Notes: generated by a model from the sequence alone, not told the origin. A stretch of 64,000 bases of DNA from Mesodorylaimus sp. YZB2_4 (GCA_030248295.1 JASANH010000938.1:2046001-2110000), one strand, 5' to 3'. Positions 10,819 through 34,366 are shown, numbered from the stretch's first letter. Program-made: numbers and translations.

Positions 10819-12023
10819 TCAAAGATAGGTCCTAGCTTCGTAATCAGAATTTAAATCATCACCTCTTTGAAAGCTGTGGGTCTTTCTCACTGGTTCGTGG
10901 CCGAGAATAATATCTTTCGTTGACACCTCTGGCTTGCGACGCAAACGTTTACGACGACTGTGCCGATGCCCAAAGTGCATGGCATCACTGGCAACAGTCT
11001 TGGCGATGACTAGGGCCAAGATCAAGGACAATAATTCGATGATCATAAAAGTGATGAACCCGTAGCTGATCTTTATGGCCACCAAAACTATTTCTTGCCA
11101 GATTTTCTGGCAGCAACCAGTTTTCTGGAATGGAACAGCTGAAATTGCAAAAAGGAAACGATTTGAAAACACGGCATGCTCTCACTACCTGATACTCCTT
11201 GAGAGAACATCCGCCCAGAAGACGGAAGATAGAAGTGGCGTTTTCTTGATCCAAAAGCAGTTTATCAGAGTAATCGCTAATGTTATTGCACCCGCAGCAT
11301 TTTAACTGAAATCGAAGCCAATACTCAAGCAAAGGCTACCTTAATTAAGAAATGGCGCGTCCAACCTCCGTTTGGGTTTTCTCCAATGACCGTTTTCCAT
11401 TTTCGTAAGCGTCGTCTGTCAAATTAAGAAACAGTTCAACCTCGGCCTCGAAGCCGCGTCGAAGAACACTTTTGACCTGAAATGTTGAGCCCGTCACTGT
11501 TAGCAGAAGGCGAATAATCTTACTGATAAGCTGACACGCACATGATCCTTGCACATGTACACCAACACAGCGAAACCTATTTGAGCCAAAATAGCCAAAC
11601 CCAACACGCAGGCGAACACGAGCGAAATACAGGAGTAACTCGAAACCACTCCCATAATGCCGATCAGACCGATTAGTAACGTGAATATGCCGACTCCAGC
11701 CAGCCCGTACAGTATATGATGCGTCTAGTTAGCAAAGACATTTCTGTAAATGATGATTGGGATAAACAACCAGAGAGGACTTACGGCATTGAGCTTGATC
11801 CCACTATGATATCGATCTAGGACGTCCTGCATACATCGTTGACCGTAACTATCGAACCGGGCGAACAGACTCACACAAATCAAACCAAAACCAGCAAACT
11901 GAAATCGGTAATAAAAGTGTGACCGTTGGCGAGAATGGCTGAAATCCTTACAGCAAGAAAAATGTTGAGTATTACTGAGATGCATATGACGCATCGAAGA
12001 CGATCACGATTACGCTTTTTCAT
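10819..12023 (-). CDS. Tetraspanin
   Basis: Four-helix membrane organiser. Six exons, 12023-11952, 11898-11785, 11724-11542, 11476-11366, 11305-11189 and 11124-10819, all phase 0, encode 300 residues. TM1 spans CVICISVILNIFLA across the first junction. TM2 (LYGLAGVGIFTLLIGLIGIMG) and TM3 (ISLVFACVLGLAILAQIGFA) are adjacent in exon 3. The large loop holds the diagnostic CCG motif (LKCCGCNN), a later GGCS cysteine and a second pair (TGCCQ). TM4 ends with IELLSLILALVIA. The cytosolic tail is long and basic (HSRRKRLRRKP). The start is the ATG at 12023; the frame upstream lacks an ATG. The acceptor of the last exon is taken as TTCCAG at 11125 rather than the nearer TTTCAG, because only this keeps phase and the paired cysteines. 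Specific partner proteins cannot be inferred. Confidence 0.88.
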
Positions 12024-12299
12024 TTTTGGTGTAAGACAAAAGAGCAAATGCGAAGTAGCCAATGTACATACATATCGATAGAATGACTTCTCGCAGGCTC
12101 ACTGCACTCACGTGATCTACACTTTACATTTCTCGTTGTCTCGCTTGCCTGACGGTGTGGAAGCCACTGCTACTCTCTGCACCCGTGAAGAAGGGTTGTG
12201 TTCTGAGGTATCCTGCACGAAGCGTGTTGTGAAGCGACTGGTATGCAAGCCTTGTAAGACTGACTCGTGTGAGCGACATTGCTTTGTTTTAGAAAGAGA

Positions 12300-13387
12300 A
12301 TGGCGAAACTGGAATGGATACCGACTGCCAAAGGGCGGATTGGACAGCGAGCGCACGTCGCCAGTATCGAAAAGCACAACGTTTCCACGTTGGATGAATC
12401 TACGGCCAAGTCGGGCATCAAAGTGGAGACTGCTCAAACTCCAGTAAGTGTTCATGTGCAGACATTGGGACCTGAGGTTACGAGGTACTGTCACCACATC
12501 CAGGGCCAATCGCTCGGTTTCTAGGGGCAAGACAAGCGGCTGGGACTGACCAGCTTCGTGCATCGCCTGAACAAAGAGCAGTGTTCGGTGTGCAAGGTGG
12601 AGACGGAAGCCGATCGTCAACACGTGCCATGGGACGACGTGGAAATGAAGAAGCACTGCTTGCTCGACACCGAATGCCAACGCTGCGACAACCTCCCCAA
12701 GGACGAGATGGAGCTGTACCGGCACGGCTACTTGGACTCGGACTGCAATCACTATCAGTCGCCCAGAGACCGCCACGCCGTCCCCTCAGCCGCGTCCGTA
12801 GCCGAGGAACTGGCAAAGGGCGTCACCAAGGCTCCGCTGTCCGAATGCGGCGACAAGAGCTGGGCCGAGCACAAAAGGGTGAGTGATGGGCTTGTCGTGA
12901 TCAGTTTCAACGAAAGCACTCTTCTTTTCAAGGTCGCTACGAATCTGAAAGTTCCCTCGATAGTCTCCAGTCGCTACACCTCCACGCCGTCCTCGTGCAC
13001 GTTGCTGTCGGGTGCTTTTCCTTCGGAACAAGGTGACCAAAACGGCGATCCGACGGGGGAGAAGGAGCGGGAGTTGGCCAACGACGGAGAACTCGAAACG
13101 GAGAAATCCGAGGTGAGCCTGTGCTCATCTAGTACGCTATCTTCCTGATCACTCGAGCCTCGTTTGGTGTGCACTTGCAGAGTCCAGTCATTCCCGCTGA
13201 ACGTCCAGAGAAGTGGGCCCTGATCGAACCGCCTCAACTGAGCGTGCAAGTTGAGCCCGGTGTGGTCACGTGGCGACCAAACGAAGGAGACGACAGCAAC
13301 GTTCAGGTGATCCAATTCTGTTTCGAGGTGCGAATCGGAGTGCAGCCGCAGACCGATGATCCAAACAAGACGATCACCGGCGAGTGA
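12300..13387 (+). CDS. Cys-rich orphan protein, four exons
   Basis: Exons 12300-12443, 12525-12878, 12933-13112 and 13181-13387 all join in phase 0 (donors GTAAGT, GTGAGT and GTGAGC) and encode 294 residues. No signal peptide or membrane helix is visible. Exon 2 carries a cysteine/histidine cluster: EQCSVCK, a HxxW stretch, KKHCLLD, ECQRCDN and DCNHYQ. This could bind zinc but does not match a zinc-finger spacing I know. The middle is acidic and low complexity (GEKERELANDG...). The last exon looks beta-rich (LSVQVEPGVVTW), ending in FEVRIGVQPQ. A possible upstream exon cannot be excluded because TTTTAG lies just before the chosen ATG. I do not recognise the family. The long open frame on the other strand (12117-12776) spans an intron of this gene and is treated as a shadow. 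Confidence 0.7.
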
Positions 13388-14463
13388 TGTAATGATCAGA
13401 CGAGTGATGCTCTCGAGCTTCTTTTTCTTAGATTTACATAAAGCAGATTCAGTGACCATTTGATTTTCTGATGAGAACTAGTTAGCTGTCTGTACTGTTG
13501 TTGTTTCGTGTCTGATCACGGCCGCGATTATGCGGAGGTTGGGGGTCACGGTCCCAACCTTAAGGTTGGGGTCCGTATGACCTGATCTCTGGTCCAGGGT
13601 TACTGGTGCACGTTTGCTTCCTTTCCCCTTTTGCTGATGGAGGTCGGTTTTCCAAAGCACGCGTCCTCGCCGGCCTTGCACACCTTGTCTTCGGTGATCT
13701 GTCGACATTGTTTGGGTTGCTCTGTGTATTCGTGATGAGGCGGAAGCCCAACGAGTAGGCAATCTTGAGTGTTAAACATCACTCCAGAGGGCTCGAAGGC
13801 CACCCGACATCCGTGTTTGGTCCGGGTTTGGTGTTTGTGAATCCGGCCCGCTCCCAAGAAGAGTCCCATTCGCCCAAAGTATGACTGCAGGCTGCAGGCT
13901 AAACAGTCTCTGGTCTTTTCCAGTGCGTGGAGACCACAAAATTATTTTAAAATTATCGTGCATGTCGTTTTCCAGTGGACGCATTCGACACCAGATTTTC
14001 AAGGGGTCCAAACTTGATCACTCCGCGATATCTTGGGAGCAGATAAACGCGAAAGGCATTTTCAACACAGTGCTGACCAATGATCTGAAATTAGTGGAGC
14101 CCGAGGTGCATGGTTATGTGAGATAAGCCAGGTAGCGCGTTTTTAGGGTAATAATCTGCACAGAATCTCTTTTCTCAATATCCAAGTCGCCCGCCTACAG
14201 TTCATCTCGAGCGCACTCAGCTCCGACTACTTGCGGCTGTACGGTTACTTCTGGCCTTCACTGTGCGCCGCTGTTCTCCTTGGAATTTCGTAAGTGCGCG
14301 GGACAGGCACGCCATACATGGCAAACCGGTTTGCCACCACTGTGCTTCGAGAAATGACTTGGACTACATCGTATACAGCGAACAACACCAGAGCCTACGT
14401 CCTCGAGCCCTCCGTTCCATACATACGATCGGAAAACGATTTCTTGTAATCACCGATTCAAAA
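13388..14463. other. Intergenic, no supported gene
   Basis: Only short frames. An open frame running into the next gene from 14263 begins without a domain and is taken as upstream sequence of the ATG at 14464. Confidence 0.4.
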
Positions 14464-15081
14464 ATGGAGGGCATTGCTTCCGGCTATCATTCAAACTCTT
14501 ACTTCGATCAACGCGATCCAAAATATTTCTGCTGTTGCAAGAGGTTACACTGCAAAACGGCAGTTTACGTGGCTGCTGGGGCTGAACTGATCATTCTGAT
14601 CAGCTACGTCATAATCAACGCCAGTTTCTACGGGGCCACAGTCAAACAACACCGCGACACTGGACTGGCTTACCTTATTTGGGCGATCGTTATGCTGGTG
14701 ATCGTAATCGTCACAGACGTATTTCTATATTTGGCCATGCGAGATGATAAGCAGTCCTTTTTACTACCCCATCTTGTCGTATCGTTTTTATCACTTTTGG
14801 CGTTTTTTGCATTCACCGTTGTCCTGATCATAATATTGATTGTTCTCACTGGGCCTTCACCCGCGACAGGCAAAGAGAAGATGACGCCGATAAATGTACC
14901 CGTCGAAGCATGGGTTTCCATTCAACTTATTTTTCAAATACTGCTTATTCCATTCGAGCTGTGGTTTCTGTCCATCCTCCAAACCTGCTTTCGGTTCATC
15001 CGAGATCAGCGAGTTCATCTGGCTTTGATCAGTGAGCCCCGCGTCATATACGGATCGACCAAGGACAACATCACCTTCTGA
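14464..15081 (+). CDS. Four-helix membrane protein, LAPTM4-like nematode family
   Basis: Single exon of 205 residues from ATG at 14464. The N-terminus is short and ends in a Cys cluster next to a basic turn (YFCCCKRLHCKTA), the hallmark of the LAPTM4-like families abundant in nematodes. Four hydrophobic helices follow: about residues 34-55 (AAGAELIILISYVIINASF), 65-87 (LIWAIVMLVIVIVTDVFLYLA), 95-125 (LVVSFLSLLAFFAFTVVLIII) and 145-170 (VSIQLIFQILLIPFELWFLSI). The tail is about 30 residues and lacks an evident tyrosine or PY lysosomal signal. Family members sit in endo-lysosomal membranes in vertebrates; that location is inference here. The upstream open frame to 14263 was left out because it shows no protein-like features. 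Confidence 0.75.
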   Translation: MEGIASGYHSNSYFDQRDPKYFCCCKRLHCKTAVYVAAGAELIILISYVIINASFYGATVKQHRDTGLAYLIWAIVMLVIVIVTDVFLYLAMRDDKQSFLLPHLVVSFLSLLAFFAFTVVLIIILIVLTGPSPATGKEKMTPINVPVEAWVSIQLIFQILLIPFELWFLSILQTCFRFIRDQRVHLALISEPRVIYGSTKDNITF

Positions 15082-15454
15082 TTGTGGGTCTCTTATTACC
15101 GCCCTTCTATTCCTTGTGTCATGTCTAATCCCTGTTCTGTTTCGGTATTAGTTCTGGCAGAGATTACCGTGAGTACATGCCCTGGCCTGCCCTATCGCTA
15201 TGACTGGCCGACCACTGCCCCCATCCACATTAGCTCATCCAAATACTTCACCAAAAACAACACAAAACAACACAACGCTAATCAAAAAAAAAATAATGCG
15301 CAACAGAATGATAGAGAAATCATCGCCTTCGACCCCATCGACCTGGAAAAATAGTTACGAGAACACCTAACACAAATATTCCATCAAAATTATCCTCTCA
15401 CGTGCCCCCTGATAACCTCCCCCAAAATACATGCTTCCCCAAATAAGCACTCAT

Positions 15455-27456
<12,002 letters not shown>

Positions 27457-27946
27457 CCTACAATAAAAACCGTCTGCCAAAACTGATAACGGAAATAAGC
27501 GCAGTTAGGGGCGTGTGGCCCCAAGGGGCACTTATGTACATGCCCACTTTCTGAAATGCCTATTCACTTTAAAACCCAGTGAAATACAGCCTACCTTAGA
27601 ATAAAGTCTTCTAGAACCTTCTTTCGACGATAATAATCACCTCGAATCCAAAGCAACGGTTCCTTCCTTTTGTTCGCCTTTCCCTTTCGACATGCCTTGA
27701 TGAACTACAGTATGCCATCCTCCGCGCACACATCAATGCTACATTGCTATAAAGTGCCTGAAGGACCTTTTTCGCGCCAAGCTCGACAACGAGACGTCAG
27801 CTCCAAGATGACCGACGGTCTTATTACCCGATAAACACGACTTGAAACTGATAAACCATAAGTCACGGAAACAAAGTAAATGATCTCTCCAGAACACAAT
27901 TATCGCGTAAGACCTGGTGCCTATGTTAGCAACGTTCAAACCCGGC

Positions 27947-28777
27947 TCAGATATCATCAGCCAACTTTAACTTGACTTCTTCGCCCGGTTTGAATGGCGG
28001 CATGCCCAAATATGGGCATGTCGAGCAACGGAAAGCATCACCCAAATAGCAACTTCCGCAAGACGACTTGGCCGCCTGTGCGTTAGCCGCGCTCTTCTTG
28101 CCCTCTTCCAACTCTTCGGCCAATCCGCACGTACAATTCTTGCACGCCTTCTTCTTTGGTGCACTCTCAGCGCCGCAACCGACTGCTTTTTTCGATGGAT
28201 CTGGTCTTGCGAAGTCTTCGTCCGTCAATAATTCGTCTTCCGTGATCAAATCGTCGTCCGCAGTTTCACTGGCCGTCAGAACCCACGTTTTCGAGTTTGT
28301 CGATATCGGCATCGATTTCAGTGCCACAGCCGCTCCTAGTTCGAAAAACGGCTTTTTTGCTAAGATTACTGCACATGTCTCAAATTCGATCGGCTCCGTG
28401 CTCTCTTGTACGTTAAATCCGGTCAATTTCAAATCTCGCACGAATGCGGCCCTTTCTTTTTCCTCACTTTCATTCGACACAATCACAAAATTCGAAGATG
28501 GCCTCAAATAACGTAAAATCGATTCAGATTCGTCGAATGTTGGGAAACCAAAGCCATAAAACAGAGCACTTTGGAAAAATGAAGATGAATAAGCTGTCAA
28601 ATTTAAGCGCTCCAAGTTTTCCACGTGAACTTTGTTCGATGGTGACTCGGCGGAAATTTTTTCAACGAAGTAACGAAGATTGTCATTGAAACCGTTCGTG
28701 CTCGAAGACGCGCCTGAACTTCCTCTCCAAACAAAAAGAATCTGAGGGCCAGAAATAAATTGAATAATCTTATCCAT
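27947..28777 (-). CDS. CIAPIN1: Anamorsin (CIAPIN1), cytosolic Fe-S assembly electron carrier
   Basis: Works with the diflavin reductase NDOR1 to pass electrons from NADPH to cytosolic iron-sulfur cluster assembly. Single exon of 276 residues; start chosen at ATG 28777 (MDKIIQF), because the 36 codons before it have no family features. The N-terminal half is the degenerate methyltransferase-like domain (ILFVWRG, then [11 protein letters not shown]). Both C-terminal cluster motifs are complete: the first is VGCG...CKNCTC, and the second, near the end, is [19 protein letters not shown] (CX2CX7CX2C). The ending [13 protein letters not shown] is also typical. The linker between the domains is acidic. 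It lies tail-to-head with mind bomb on the same strand, 490 bases upstream of that gene's ATG. Confidence 0.95.
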   Translation of the reverse strand: MDKIIQFISGPQILFVWRGSSGASSSTNGFNDNLRYFVEKISAESPSNKVHVENLERLNLTAYSSSFFQSALFYGFGFPTFDESESILRYLRPSSNFVIVSNESEEKERAAFVRDLKLTGFNVQESTEPIEFETCAVILAKKPFFELGAAVALKSMPISTNSKTWVLTASETADDDLITEDELLTDEDFARPDPSKKAVGCGAESAPKKKACKNCTCGLAEELEEGKKSAANAQAAKSSCGSCYLGDAFRCSTCPYLGMPPFKPGEEVKLKLADDI

Positions 28778-30138
28778 TTCGAATCTTTGAAATGTTTGTC
28801 TTTCAACGTACAACGAGCCAACATCGACCGATTGGCCAGCAGAGAATGCACTAGAGAATTTGCAGGTTCCAGATTTTGTATACATTTTGGCGCCAATTCA
28901 AATTGGTGCCTGTGTACTGGTGAGTAAAATCGAATTGAGGGAAACCAGCCCATGAACCACTGAATGAGGTCTTGAATCAGACTAGCGTTAGTTACAAAAG
29001 CAGCTTTGCCAGAAGACGATTCGGGGTGGGTAGGCCACCACTAATGCATACAGTATGAGCCACTGCTGGGCCGTATCGAGAACTGAAAGTGTTCGGGGCA
29101 TACAATTGGAAACCGAGATGTAACTTTGCCATGATCAGATCAGCCGACATAAGAAACCATTTGAATCTGTTCTGCAGTACAAGAAACCAGCTGCAGCCGC
29201 AATACAGTACCTAAGCCCACGTTTAGTGACCGAAAAATGGGATCGCCATATTAATCGGAGCCGGTCTGTTAAAGACTGCCTGGTCAAACCAGACGCAAAG
29301 ATGCGAGTCCCTTTAGGCCTGGCGGGCCTTTTCTCCTAAAACGGATAAGCCCAGCGTGCTACAGTGGAGGCCATGCGGGGAGAGACAGGCGTGTTAGATG
29401 GAAAGTAGGTATAATGCACATAGCACGCCCGACCCAGTCTACACACATGGCGTATTCTGTGGTATGCCCACTTTCTGCGACCAGCCTCTTGTGGTGTTTC
29501 TCACGCCAGCCAGGGTGTCGGCTGGAAAGAATGTGCCCAAATGTGCCCAACTCTCTGGAGACTAGAGCCTTGACAATTGAACGTGCAGATCAGTTATGGT
29601 GCAGGCATCTCCCATGTCGGTCGCGCTGTTTGCACTGGTCTTACTCGGGCCAGAAGAACTTGCCCCGGGCGTCCAGGTAGCGAGTAAGACTGGCTAGACA
29701 GCGACCAGACAGGTCGTGAGGGGAACTCACAATGCTGCGCCCCGTCAGATCACCCTTTGCCAATAAGTACATGCAACTGGTATGCAAGCAATGCCATCCT
29801 TGGATAGCTCTCATTGCGATTCTCGATATGACTCATCGTGTGTTGGGTCTGCGCAGGTTGACACGGCAGACTGTAAGTGGCCCACCATTGCCCAGTGAAG
29901 CACAGCAGTCTTATCTCGGACATCTGTCTCTTCCGCACCAGTACATTATTTCTGGCACCTGGGCAGCTGCACTCTAAAATAGCCGTCCCACAATGGCCCT
30001 CCTCGTTCCCGCAGCAACGCCAGACCCACCCACAGTTTGTACTCAGCTAGCAAAGAATTGATTTTCCGCCCCTCACCTCGGCCAAGCCTGCCCTACTCCT
30101 CTGTGTTCACAAGCACTCGCGTCGAGGGGGCTTGCGAG
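28778..30138. other. Intergenic, no supported gene
   Basis: Lies between divergent CIAPIN1 (-) and the SOCS-box gene (+). Frames such as 29414-29680 and 29732-29977 lack any domain or splice context. The 100 bases before 30139 are open in the SOCS-box frame but contain no ATG. Confidence 0.4.
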
Positions 30139-31311
30139 ATGCTACGTCGAATATTTTCTCGTTCCCTCTTTTGCAATCGTCGTGACCAGATCAGCGGGGC
30201 CGATACGAGTGACAACTTCAACTCGAATCATCTATATTTTCGTCAAAACCGCATCGGCTGGTGGCCAGTCATCGTAGAACGTGACCAGTCATTGATCGAT
30301 GCCCTCGCATCTGGCCGATATCGATTGATCAGCAGTGCGTGCCGGAACATCGATTGGGCCTATGCGGCCGTCTCGGTTGGTCCCTTACATACCGAAATAG
30401 TGAGATGGCATTTCGCCAGCAGTCGATGGTTTCGTATGCCGAGGATGGAAGACGAGAACGGGAACAATAACGACTGGTGCATTCGCTGGCGACCCCTGCC
30501 ACGGCCACCCGACGATCGCGTGTCCGGGGTAGCCCAGGGTCCGTTCCGCAACTGGGACGTTCTGGCGGGTGAAGTGGACTCGAGCGACGAGATGAACCAG
30601 CCGTCAGTGGCCGTCATATTGAGGACGACCCGCGCCAACAGCAACACCATCGCCTCCGATTGCGTGTACAGTCTGATCGTGGTGTCAGACAATGGCCGCA
30701 ACAAGCAAGGCTACTTACTCTCGCCCGCCCCAGAACACGGTCACAAAGGCGGCCAGATGATGGGCCAGCCCTCCTACCACATGGCCTACCAACGCCACAC
30801 CCACCAACTGCACTTTCTCAGCTACGACAGCGACCACCAATTGATCGTGTGGTATCGATACAAGAAAAGGGGCAGACGGGTATACTGGCTGCTGGCAAAA
30901 CAAGAGATTCGAGTCCCCGACGCTGCCCTCTTCTCCAAAAATGTGCACGATCTCCGAGACGAAGGCACGCTACGGCTGGTCACTGGCTTGACCCCCGATG
31001 ACACAAGCATCGAATTCAGTTTGGACAGGTTCGAATGGTCGATTCTTGCAGTCGATTCAGTCCGCACCAACGATCCCGGCGAACGCTGGCACTGCCTACA
31101 AACCATCGAGAAACCATTCGAAACAAGCCCCGTCCCTGGCCTCATCCAGTTCAATAGTCCACTCACACTACGATCGCTCTGCGCTCGGACCATCTTACGC
31201 CACACTTATCCCAGATACTTGAACAATCCAACTGTTCTCCTCGATTCTCTGCCGCCCGACAGATTCATGCTACAAGCCATAAATGAAGTACTTGTTCGTG
31301 ATAACATATGA
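30139..31311 (+). CDS. SOCS-box protein, likely cullin-RING substrate adaptor
   Basis: Single exon of 390 residues from the ATG at 30139. The last ~50 residues fit a SOCS box: LTLRSLCARTIL (the BC-box with Leu and Cys in the expected places), then a spacer, then LDSLPPDRFMLQAI in the position of the cullin box. SOCS boxes bind Elongin B/C and recruit Cul5 or Cul2, making the protein a ubiquitin-ligase adaptor. The long N-terminal part, with many Trp and Arg residues (WWPVIVERD, WCIRWRPLPRPP, FRNWDVLAG), is not a SPRY, ankyrin or SH2 domain that I recognise; it probably binds the substrate. No membrane segment. The family call rests on the C-terminus alone. Confidence 0.75.
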   Translation: MLRRIFSRSLFCNRRDQISGADTSDNFNSNHLYFRQNRIGWWPVIVERDQSLIDALASGRYRLISSACRNIDWAYAAVSVGPLHTEIVRWHFASSRWFRMPRMEDENGNNNDWCIRWRPLPRPPDDRVSGVAQGPFRNWDVLAGEVDSSDEMNQPSVAVILRTTRANSNTIASDCVYSLIVVSDNGRNKQGYLLSPAPEHGHKGGQMMGQPSYHMAYQRHTHQLHFLSYDSDHQLIVWYRYKKRGRRVYWLLAKQEIRVPDAALFSKNVHDLRDEGTLRLVTGLTPDDTSIEFSLDRFEWSILAVDSVRTNDPGERWHCLQTIEKPFETSPVPGLIQFNSPLTLRSLCARTILRHTYPRYLNNPTVLLDSLPPDRFMLQAINEVLVRDNI

Positions 31312-31350
31312 TGTGCCAAATGTGCTACAGAACAAAAAATGAACAGCCTG

Positions 31351-34300
31351 TCACGTTGACCACAGCAGCTTTTGATACTGAGCGGACAATTCATTCATCG
31401 GGACGTGAAGGCCGAATTCCAAAGCCACTGCGACCGGTATCTCATATTGAACGAATTCTTTTCGATGAAATCGGAATGTTTCTTCCAGTTTCTAAAAAGG
31501 AACTAACAGTGAAGCTAAGATTTGACCCATAATAGGATTAGGACACCTTTGGACTCCTTTGCCAAGTCTTACAGTTTTTGAAACCATGGCAATTTTCAAG
31601 GGTCAAAAGTTTCAAATCAAGATCACAGCCCTGACCAGGAGCCACTCCCCGTGTGCGCCCCACCTGCGTGGACATGTCATGTCATGTCATGTCATACTTT
31701 ATCCATAGCCAAGCACCATAAGGCGCACTCGAGGGCTAAGGAACACATAATTGACAATCACTTTGTACCGAGGCGGGAGTCGAACCCTCCCCTGTAAGTG
31801 CGCACCCAGCGTGAGAGGCAGACGCCTTAACCCGCTAGGCCACGACCCCGGTTTCCTCCAGGACCTCCTCTGACAATAAGTGTTCTACTGTGACACGCCT
31901 CTCTTGTTCCCTTGCATCGAAACCAACAGACTTACGTGAAAAAGTGACTTCAAATCGGCTCCTTTTACGTCGTTCATTTTAGCCGCCAGCAATAGACAAG
32001 CCGCAGCCACCAGCTTTCTGTTCGTCTTGCTTATTAGTGCCTGAAAGAAACCAAAACTCTCAAAATCCATCTTTCATTCAACTTCATGGGGATATTTACT
32101 TTTAATACAACAGTATCGAAATACGAATAGGCCTGGGCCAGTGTGAGCAAGTCCAAACGAATCGAACTCGCCACCGATTTCATGTCCCGTTTTAAACTAG
32201 AAAATAAGGGTGACTTGAAAACGGCGTTGATCCAACACTACCTCAATGTATTGGCCAGCATCGACCGACCTCAAGGCTTCATCGGCAATCAGTTTTATCT
32301 CCCTGGAAATCATTGTCTAGCCTTCGACAATAAGTAGTGTAGGAACCAATAGGTCCTGGTCAGTTCTCCTATCCTCCTCTGGGAAGGCCTACTGAACAGC
32401 AATAGCGAGGACTTAGTTTGGGGAGAATGTGGCGCAAGTCACGATATCCCTGCTAGAATTATATTTTTGGCCCACGGTAGGGAATCTAGGCTCAAGATCG
32501 AGTCGGTCTACGCTGGGAATAGGAAAGCTCTGGACTGGATGCTGAAGGGGTCGAGCGCGAATTACATAATAACGTTATATGCAGATTTCCCGCCATCTTT
32601 TAATTTGATATTTTGGCAAGAAGCATCCCCACCTATTCAACTCACATGACCTAGCTACTCACCTCTGGTACTTGCTGTACGTCAGGCGAATTTCTGGAAA
32701 TTTCTTTCGGAACTTTTCGTTCACCTCCCGCTTCATTTCATCACGATTCACATAATCGATTAGGGATGTCTTAAAAAGAACAAATGGCATAACTGGAAGA
32801 GCGAATACAGATTTCTTCCACACCATATATGACGTAAAAGTCAGAATTGTTTTGTGCTTTCCAGCTCCGAATTCAGGATCGTCCAACTGACGAAAATCCA
32901 AAATAAGCGAACTTCTATTCAAGACTAGATCGCTATCGGCTAAAACGGATAAGGAGCTGGTGTCCGCATTGATCCAACGCCAGACAAGACACTTACTGCT
33001 CATGTCGTGCTTTTGGGCCACCGAAGGTCCATTTCCCTCAACAGTCAATAGATTGGATGACGGGGCATTAGGCTGCGCCAGTTCTCCCGCACCATACGCT
33101 GAACTCGTTGATGACGCACCACTCGTTGTGATCAAATAGCTCAGAGTGTCCGAGGAGTTAGAAAAATTCACGATCGAATTGTTTGAGCGGCTCGGCACCA
33201 ACATCGGGCTGTACGAGATTTCCTGAAAAAAACGCGGGTTGCATGGAGCTGCGGCGGTGAAACAAAAAAAACTTACCTCATCTTTAAAGGCGAATGGCCT
33301 TAGGCCCACATCCTCAGTGCTGGATAAGGATTTCGAATCGCTCGAAGGTTCTAATCTTAAAGAAATCAGAAATGAATATAGAATGCGGTCAGATATGCGC
33401 GCCGTCTTTACTTACTTTCGAAGCAGGGCTCCCGCCAAGGCAGAACGTTTTAGAGGCAATATCGAGCAGATCATATCACTGGCAACTGTTTTCGACAAAG
33501 ACAAATCCTGAAAAGTCGATCATATCGTCATAGGATGCTCAACAACCTGCTTTGACTTACCTGGCCCCTTTCGCACGTGCATCACTGAAATCCCCATCAA
33601 CAACCACAACTTCGCCTCCTTTGGTGGACAAAATGGAGGCCCGAGTTGTCAGGCTTTCCATGCTGGCCACTGCTGGCAGAGCACCCCATTTTACAGTCCG
33701 CCCTTGAGTAGGCTGGTCAACAACGATGGCCGGCTGGCTTTGCTTCGTCGAATCGTTACGACGATGATGATATTGAGCGAACGGGGATTTCAACTTTTCT
33801 AACAGCCCTGAAAATGATAGACTGTCAGATAGACAACATGAGGAGAACCAGACTCCCAACTAATCTTGGAGACTCGACACCCTCAACGACCTCAGCTCAC
33901 CTCCTTCTCCAGTAGATTCTACTTGTCGCTGCTTGTGACGCTTCACGTCATACTCGTGGCCAGCCGATCCCAAACGCGATCGGAATGAGTCCGGTTTTCT
34001 TCTTCGTCCTCTCTGTTGCCCGATATCGATTGATTGCCCTTTTACAACTTGCCTCAGTGTCGGAACACCAACCACTTCGGGATTGCCTGATGATTTCTGA
34101 ATCCCTAATCGTTGACGACGTTGCTGAAGTTCTGATTTTGTCCGGGTGTCATCATCGGGGAAGGGACTTTCCAAAATTAAAGACAGTTCGTCTTCGAACG
34201 TTCGCGCAGGAGGCGACAACGACAAATCACGATGTCGAAGAGTAAAATGAAGACCACGTTCTTTAAAAATTCTTAGAGCTGTATCGTCGTACGTACCGTC

Positions 34301-34366
34301 CAAAGAAATATTTCGGAGAAAATTCTGCGCCACCATTTGATGATAGCCCTTGTTTTTACGCGGCAT
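31351..34366 (-). CDS. cables-1: CABLES-type CDK/ABL enzyme substrate with C-terminal cyclin box
   Basis: CABLES proteins link Cdk5/Cdk2 to tyrosine kinases and affect the cell cycle and neurite growth. Nine exons on the minus strand: 34366-33901, 33807-33561, 33507-33416, 33355-33277, 33222-32824, 32769-32663, 32196-32100, 32040-31936 and 31491-31351. The C-terminal third matches the family closely: [44 protein letters not shown] (cyclin-box helix), then [13 protein letters not shown] and [14 protein letters not shown] to the end. The N-terminal half is Ser/Arg-rich with many possible phosphosites. One junction does not work as drawn: the exon ending at 33561 is phase 2, whereas the next is open only in phase 0 unless a weaker acceptor inside it (about 33453) is used. 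The last intron contains a tRNA-like gene on the same strand. Confidence 0.85.
31676..31695. repeat. Short tandem repeat (GTCAT)x4
   Basis: Four perfect copies of GTCAT within the last intron of the CABLES gene, about 70 bases from the tRNA-like gene. Confidence 0.9.
31767..31851 (-). tRNA. tRNA-like gene with intact A and B boxes, probably degenerate
   Basis: Read on the minus strand, the 85-nt element has a perfect A-box (TGGCCTAGCGG), a perfect B-box (GGTTCGACTCC) and a 5-bp T stem. The anticodon stem has one mismatch and the loop CTCTCAC would give anticodon CUC (Glu). The region before the T arm is long (about 13 nt), as in tRNA-Ser or tRNA-Leu. If the ends are set at 31851 and 31767, a 7-bp acceptor with two G-U pairs forms. 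In the usual register after the A-box the acceptor does not pair. The mixture of Glu anticodon and Ser/Leu-like body suggests a pseudogene or the head of a tRNA-derived SINE rather than a working tRNA. A tRNA covariance-model scan would settle it. Confidence 0.45.

Noticed and set aside
12117..12776. 219-codon minus frame
   Set aside because: Runs antisense across an exon, an intron and the next exon of the Cys-rich gene and begins without an obvious start; no domain.
14263..14463. Upstream extension of the four-helix protein frame
   Set aside because: No family features, no good start; the ATG at 14464 gives the normal short N-terminus.
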